Source: Trichomonas tenax (Eukaryota > Parabasalia > Trichomonadida > Trichomonadidae). Taken from it: DNA of 64,000 nucleotides. Positions within the stretch are counted from its first letter, which is position 1, and every line of letters begins with the position of its first letter. The notes beneath the pieces were generated by a model that was not told the origin of the DNA, made no database searches, and saw only the letters and a program-made list of their open reading frames with translations. The stretch covers positions 48,978 to 112,977 of the forward strand of contig JALKBU010000040.1 of assembly GCA_023091735.1 (NCBI GenBank). Direction: 5' to 3'. The translations under genes were made by a program, and so were the position numbers. Positions 58,572 through 64,000 of the stretch are shown here, piece by piece.

Positions 58572-59603
58572 ATGAACAAGATGCTAGAACGCCCTGATAT
58601 GAGGCTTGGTAAAGAGTACGGGCCTTACACCATTAAGGACATAATTGGAAGGGGCGGTTTCAGTGATGTTTATCGAACAATATGTTATGAGAGCGGAAAA
58701 GAATTTTCAATGAAAGTCGAAAGTATAAATGCGGAGAAACCTCATATAGAGGATGAAAAGACTGTAATGAAAATTATCGATGGATCTGCTTATTTTCCTA
58801 AATTCTATCATTTTGGCAAAACTTCATCATTTAAATTCATCATTATGGAACTTTTAGGTCCCAATCTTACGCGAATTAGAAAATCATTAGTATCAGGAAA
58901 TTTTGCACTATCAACAGCACTACGTTGCGGCATAGAAATGATGAGATGCATCGAAGAGTTACATAGAAAGGGATTTGTTCATAGAGATATCAAACCCTCA
59001 AATTTCTTGATCAAGGCAAGTCGTTCAACTCCATTAGCATTGATAGATTTTGGTTTGTGTCGCAAATACTTAAATACGGACACTATGGAGATAATCCCTC
59101 CTCGAACAGACGGAAGATTTGTCGGATCCAAAAAATATGCATCTTACAATTCTCACTGCGGTCGAGAGCTTTCTAGAAAAGATGATATCATAAGTTGGTT
59201 CTATTCGCTGTGTGAACTTGTGGATGGGAAGCTCCCATGGAATGGGGAAGAAAATATTAAGAAAGTGAAGAAAGAATTGAATTATGAAGAATATCTCAAA
59301 GCAAACTTTCCAAAACAGTTCTATTCTATATGGAGAACAATATGTTTGCTGAAATATGAAGACTGTCCACATTATGCACTCTTTATTTCATTTCTTGATG
59401 ATGCCATGAAAGACCTCAAATGTTCTTGGTATGAACCTTATATTTGGGAAACAATGGACCAAACCGCAATAGTTAAGCTATCTTCAATATCACTTTTACC
59501 ACCAATCGGTGATGATCCAAATGTTCCAACGAATCTTCCTCCTCCAATTGTTCCTGGGGATGAACCTCCTTTTGAGAAGAAAGGGTGCTGTTACATTTCT
59601 TAA
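58572..59603 (+). CDS. Casein kinase 1-like protein kinase with CAAX-like tail
   Basis: The 343-aa kinase has a glycine loop IIGRGGFSDVY, catalytic Lys K48 (SMKVE), HRDIKPSNFL at 137-146, DFG 159-161, and the CK1-family activation segment RFVGSKKYASYNSH with a CK1-type ELSRKDDIISWFY in place of APE-WS. It is closest to CK1/TTBK, a group much expanded in trichomonads. The C terminus is Pro-rich and ends KKGCCYIS: CYIS fits a CAAX box and the preceding Cys could be palmitoylated, so plasma-membrane anchoring like yeast Yck or CK1-gamma is likely (inference). Confidence 0.92.
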   Translation: MNKMLERPDMRLGKEYGPYTIKDIIGRGGFSDVYRTICYESGKEFSMKVESINAEKPHIEDEKTVMKIIDGSAYFPKFYHFGKTSSFKFIIMELLGPNLTRIRKSLVSGNFALSTALRCGIEMMRCIEELHRKGFVHRDIKPSNFLIKASRSTPLALIDFGLCRKYLNTDTMEIIPPRTDGRFVGSKKYASYNSHCGRELSRKDDIISWFYSLCELVDGKLPWNGEENIKKVKKELNYEEYLKANFPKQFYSIWRTICLLKYEDCPHYALFISFLDDAMKDLKCSWYEPYIWETMDQTAIVKLSSISLLPPIGDDPNVPTNLPPPIVPGDEPPFEKKGCCYIS

Positions 59604-60412
59604 TTTTGTTTTTATTTTGTTTGTTATTATTTGTTAAATATGTTTGTTTGATTAACACAAGTTATAATGTATTGACCAGCAATATATATGTTGTTTATTT
59701 GAACAAAATAAGAATTTATATAATTTTTATATTTTAGAGGTGTATTGACTTCGAGCGTCCATAGACAACATTGCCAGTATGATCGATATGCTTTAGTGAC
59801 GATAGGAATACACACTATCTGGTTAGATATTACTATTGTCGCTTATGTTGATCCACAATTTACAATTTAACAACAAATTACAAATTAAATCAACAAAAAG
59901 ACAGTAGATGGTATACACGTATCATTGTATTTCATTCAGTGATGTGTCAGTAGTATATAAAATGATATTTAAAAATATAGATATTTTCTTATTTACTATT
60001 ATGAGTTAAAAATGTATTATTAGAAGACAGTTCTGTCCGGCCGTGAGTGCACTTGAATAGCTTAAGCTTGATTGACCAAGAATATAACCAAAAATGGAAG
60101 GCAAAATTCAAAATAAATCCAAACTTTACAAATTATTTCAATTTTACAAATTTAATATATCATTGCTAACACAATTTCAGTCATATACAGATGATAAGTG
60201 TCAAAAAAATTGATACAAAAAGTGCCCCTAACCGTTTGGTCGGGTAACTAAAAACATCTGTATATATCGCACATATGTATGACATTCTAAATTCACCAAT
60301 TTTGGTCGCTAAATCCCAAAAAATGGAGTCAATACACTTTTTATATTTTTTTATTCATAAACATCCAAATATAATATATATTATAACACAATATAAGTAC
60401 TTCACAGCATGG
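59604..60412. other. AT-rich spacer, about 0.8 kb
   Basis: 3' regions of two converging genes. No repeat or gene supported. Confidence 0.5.
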
Positions 60413-62023
60413 TTAATACAACGAGCTCCTCATATGACGATTTGACACAACAGGTTGAATTAGTTTCACACCAGTTGCACTCTTGCCCATCTGCTTGTTT
60501 GGAGAGTTTCCAAAGTTTTCCTCCTTCCTTGGTGGAGTGAATACCTTCTGAATTTCAGAAAGTTTTGCAGCAAGATTTAATTCGCGGTCATTATGCATAG
60601 CTGCTCTAGAAACAGAGGCCCATGTCTTGACGAGATCTTTGTCTGCCTTTGGTTTTTGCTTAACAGCTTCGTGAAGAAGATAAGAATCGATTTTGCTCAT
60701 GCTTTCAATACTTCTATTTAATGTGTCGATAACTGAGCTTGACCAATGTGTTTCAAGGGCACCTGTGATAGACGGCGCCATAATTGGGAAAATATACTTT
60801 GTGCTATCTGTGATTAATGGCTCAAGTGTGATTTCTGACCAAATTGAAGCGGCTGCCTCTGCAACTTTATAGTTAGGGCTGCAGGCGGCTTCGGCATATC
60901 TCGTAAAAACAGGAATTCTCATTCTCTTGAACTCTCTAAGTGGTATTTTTGGAAGCATTACGCAGATCTTTTTGAGAAAGATGACTAATTTGCTTGGTCT
61001 TGTAACAGGCCAGTGAGCAACCATAGAATCAATGACGTCAACATATAAATTCTTGTCTGGTGTGCAAATTTTATCAATCAATGTAAATAACTCGTTATTA
61101 ACGTATACGAAATGCGGTGATGTAATCAATGGTATAAGATATTTCTGGAGCATGTATTTGTCTTCTTCGATACTAAATAAGTTTGTTATGACTAAAAGAG
61201 ATGGAATTAAGACATGTGGACTAACTTGTTTTGCCAAGTAATCACCAATGAGATTAGCTGCCATCTTCTTTGCTTCGTTTTCTTGTTTACGCGCTAAAGC
61301 CCACTTTGTAACAATTCCACTCAGTAATTTTCTTTCTTCGAGATCGATAACCCAAAATCGATCAAAGATTTTTGAAATGTATTCTTTTCCAAATGATTTA
61401 TCGAACGTGACAATTTTCGTTAATATATTGTAAGCTAAGGTAAGATGCGGTAAAGAGCAGTCTGTGAATGTCACCAAGTCGTCTGATATCAAAAACTTCG
61501 GTTGAACTTGAGCTACGGGCCTAAAAACGTGGAAATCAACAATATCTTGAATAATTTTCACGGCATCAGGGGTCAAAGAATTGAAGAATGTTTCATTATC
61601 GATCAATGCAGCAATTTGGTTAAGTGAATCTGTTTTAATTGTCTTAGCTTCAGCATCAAAAGCTTCGGATGTAAAATCGAGAATTACTTTGCACACTGCT
61701 GCGTGACTCTGAAGAATATTTAAAAACTCAGGATCACTAACAACAGGTATATTCTTAGGCTTCTGTAATTTAACATCATCGTGATGAGAGTTAGCTGGGA
61801 CTGCCATTGTATTCGGAAGTTCATCGCCTACATCAGGCAGATCATCTGTGCTAACGGTCTTTCTATTTGCTTGTTGCTGTGCGAGCTTAACAGTATCTAA
61901 AGGTTCTAACTGTACATTTCTATAGTTACGGAATGCTTTGGTGACAGAGCCTTTGATCTGCCGAGATGGATTATATAGGCTGAGACTGGAGTGGTGCCCG
62001 CTATACCGCCCAAGCAGCAACAT
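60413..62023 (-). CDS. PP2A regulatory subunit B56 family
   Basis: The 536-aa protein has a disordered N terminus of about 100 residues, followed by the B56 HEAT-like fold: LPHLTLAYNILTKIV, the DLEERKLLSGIVTKW block, DSMVAHWPVTRPSKLVIFL, CSPNYKVAEAAASIWSEI and IFPIMAPSITGALETHW. These match the B56 landmarks (SEDPRERDFLKT, LLKYWPKTHSPKEVMFL, SSPHFQVAERALYYW, PIMFPSLYxNSKxHW). It targets protein phosphatase 2A to LxxIxE-type substrates in cytosol and nucleus. The sequence is unusually divergent for B56, as expected for a lineage-specific paralogue. AAAAGTGACAAT precedes the ATG by about 20 bp. Confidence 0.88.
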   Translation of the reverse strand: MLLLGRYSGHHSSLSLYNPSRQIKGSVTKAFRNYRNVQLEPLDTVKLAQQQANRKTVSTDDLPDVGDELPNTMAVPANSHHDDVKLQKPKNIPVVSDPEFLNILQSHAAVCKVILDFTSEAFDAEAKTIKTDSLNQIAALIDNETFFNSLTPDAVKIIQDIVDFHVFRPVAQVQPKFLISDDLVTFTDCSLPHLTLAYNILTKIVTFDKSFGKEYISKIFDRFWVIDLEERKLLSGIVTKWALARKQENEAKKMAANLIGDYLAKQVSPHVLIPSLLVITNLFSIEEDKYMLQKYLIPLITSPHFVYVNNELFTLIDKICTPDKNLYVDVIDSMVAHWPVTRPSKLVIFLKKICVMLPKIPLREFKRMRIPVFTRYAEAACSPNYKVAEAAASIWSEITLEPLITDSTKYIFPIMAPSITGALETHWSSSVIDTLNRSIESMSKIDSYLLHEAVKQKPKADKDLVKTWASVSRAAMHNDRELNLAAKLSEIQKVFTPPRKEENFGNSPNKQMGKSATGVKLIQPVVSNRHMRSSLY

Positions 62024-64000
62024 TTACAAAAATTTATTGTCACTTTTGCAAAAAAAACATCCTCATTGATAATTTACCTCTAGCTTTTTTAAATGACTGA
62101 GATGTAAATTAAAAAAACGGACAAAGTTTTGAGAGGTATCAATTTTTATGGCCAAATGGGCATCTATATGTGGAGGAACCTCTAAATTCACTTAAGTTAC
62201 TTTTGAATAGAAAAAATTTGCTATTTTTGGGAGATTTTTGAGAGAATTGAATTTTCAAACGGCTTTCCATCAAGATCAAATTCAATGTTGTCACAATTTA
62301 TTTCTAGCAACTCATTGAATTGGAATCTATTATTTATGCATATTTTGATACAGCATTTTTAAATAAAAAATAATGTTTGTCAAAACTGCTTTGTAAACAA
62401 ATGGCTCTAGTCATGAAGGCGTTCTTTTCGCGATAAAAACCCTAACCTTTTCAATCGCTCAATATCTTGATCTATAAAGCAATTAATTCTACACCCTCTA
62501 TCCTACCAGAAACATGAAAAGCTTTTCTTATTCGAAAATAATTTCATCGAAAGTTTTCATACCTTCATTCTTTCGAGTTTGAAACTCATTCCTATCGGCA
62601 GGAATGTCTCGGCCTTTTACTCCATTTGATATTAGCTTCTTAACTAATTTATCAATAAAGCAAAAATTTTAGAAATTGAAGAATATAATTCTAACATGGT
62701 AATTTAACAATTTTATTTCGGAAAAATTGAAAAATTAGTTTTTTGTAAACTATAGAATGAAAAGTCTTCCCTAATCCAGTTTGACAAATTCAATGAATCA
62801 AGATTTTTATTTTGGAATTCTTTATATTCGTATACCGATATCAATGCATCAGCGGCGCAGTAAACGGTTATTCGAAATCTATCAGCCAGTTTTTGTATAA
62901 ATGGAAATTAAACCTCTTTTTTAGCTTGAAACTCTATTTTTAGCCTTTTGACTGTGATTAATGCAGTACAAACGCTGGTGGCTGGCTATATTTTAGATGT
63001 GTACATATAAAACAGCTAAAAATAGAGTTTGGATCAAAATATCACGTCATTTATTTCAAGAAATGCTTTTTGTGATAAAATCATTAGTGAATATCATCTG
63101 CAAGAGCTATGGAAACCAAATATTTCATTATCCTTGTAAAATAGCATATAGAAAAGAATATCAATAGTTTATTCCAATAACAAAACAGCAATACGTAATA
63201 AAGAACCTAAAGGGCTTGATATATATTGCATGCAGAATGCAAACAGTTGTAATGCTGTCTCTGTAAGTGAAAGAATGTGAGTTTATTTTTGCAACTCGAA
63301 ATGAGCAGATAGATTCTTAATGATATTTATGTATACTCATTATTAGGAAGAAATCGATCTGAGGGACTAGGCAGCAAGTCGGAAATATGCTTTTATGAAA
63401 TCATTGATATACTGATTTGCAGGTTTTAGAGAAATAAGACGAAAAACTGCGACAAAAGCGCATGCAGTGATAATAGAATCGTTACTTGTAAGATTTGAAG
63501 GTATTTGAAATAAAATGTGAATTTCGAGTTATTGGACGATAATAACCAGCTGTGGTCATAAGATAAAATGTAGTTAAGCATTTACATAAAGAGATTCACC
63601 TATCATCTTTATTCTATGTATACTGTGTTTTTGGAATAGGTAACTCTTTTATCTCCGTAAATTAATAGAACGATAGAAAATGTACGTTAAATTTCGTGAA
63701 AACATTATCATAATTAAAGTAATTTTGTGAAGATTTTGCTTTGTTTTTTGATGATTGTGTTGTTGATGTCCGGAATGGAGTTCTTTGCGTATTTTGAGCT
63801 TCTTTCCTTTTGTCTTGGCGAATATTCTTTCATAAAAGCGGCAGTATTTTTCCTTCTGCGGTGTAGTCCCGATACCTTCATAACTTTTTATCTGATCAAT
63901 ATTTTTTCGATTTGAAAGTACTTTCATGTACATATTGATAGTTGTCTATCCAGTGGTGTAAGTGGCACAGTCTATATATCTATCAAATCATTGATTGCAT
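62024..64000. other. Gene-poor AT-rich end of the window
   Basis: About 2 kb without a supported gene. It holds a perfect 16-bp inverted repeat (AAACTCTATTTTTAGC at 62929-62944 and its reverse complement at 63015-63030), possibly from a decayed hairpin element. Short ORFs near 63,650-63,930 look random. Confidence 0.45.

Overview
The window looks like nuclear DNA of a parabasalid protist, most likely a trichomonad (Trichomonas or Tritrichomonas; I cannot separate these by eye). Reasons: very AT-rich intergenic DNA; clearly eukaryotic genes (histone H3, eL29, eS27, Rpn12, TBL1-type WD40, Mnd1, RasGEF, USP, PP2A-B56) that are all intronless as far as I can see; initiator-like TCA-pyrimidine/T boxes a few bases before several ATGs; TAAA overlapping many stop codons; a BspA-like leucine-rich-repeat remnant; and abundant repeats.

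Layout. 0-8 kb: end of an ARM/HEAT-type protein, an ArfGAP, an RRM protein, histone H3 facing a small orphan gene, Mnd1, a multi-pass membrane protein and a small secreted protein. 8-14 kb: a 0.38-kb MITE-like element, a CaMKK-like kinase, then an inverted 2.5-kb relative of the MITE that contains nested inverted repeats and a 31-bp tandem array. 14-23.2 kb: RasGEF, PDI-like ER protein, ubiquitin hydrolase, TBL1-like WD40, eS27, Rpn12. 23.3-33.7 kb: BspA remnant, two membrane proteins, thioredoxin, an element built of consecutive hairpins, a membrane-protein gene with one in-frame TGA, a coiled-coil protein. 34.5-39.3 kb: DDE transposase remnant, VIT/VWA protein, CUE-domain protein.

39.8-43.7 kb is the most unusual part: a tRNA-Lys(CTT) gene whose 3' end is duplicated as a 19-bp direct repeat on both sides of a 3.85-kb degenerate retroelement. 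This element has CCHH-type zinc fingers and a C-terminal CCHC plus restriction-like endonuclease module typical of site-specific non-LTR elements, but no recognisable reverse-transcriptase core. 43.9-64 kb: an MFS-like transporter, a possible H/ACA RNA, tRNA-Ala(AGC), a badly broken membrane-protein pseudogene, the intact paralogue of the TGA-interrupted gene, an orphan gene, eL29, a second truncated copy of the hairpin-chain element that cuts an ORF, two orphan cytoskeleton-like proteins, a third MITE with perfect 39-bp inverted repeats, a CK1-like kinase with a CAAX-like tail, and a PP2A B56 subunit. The last 2 kb hold no gene that I can support.

The genes do not form one pathway. They are independent, monocistronic-looking housekeeping and signalling genes on both strands, separated by AT-rich spacers. 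Several spacers carry a recurring TTTAC-NN-GTCA-like motif. Everything here was read by eye; no search or alignment software was used.
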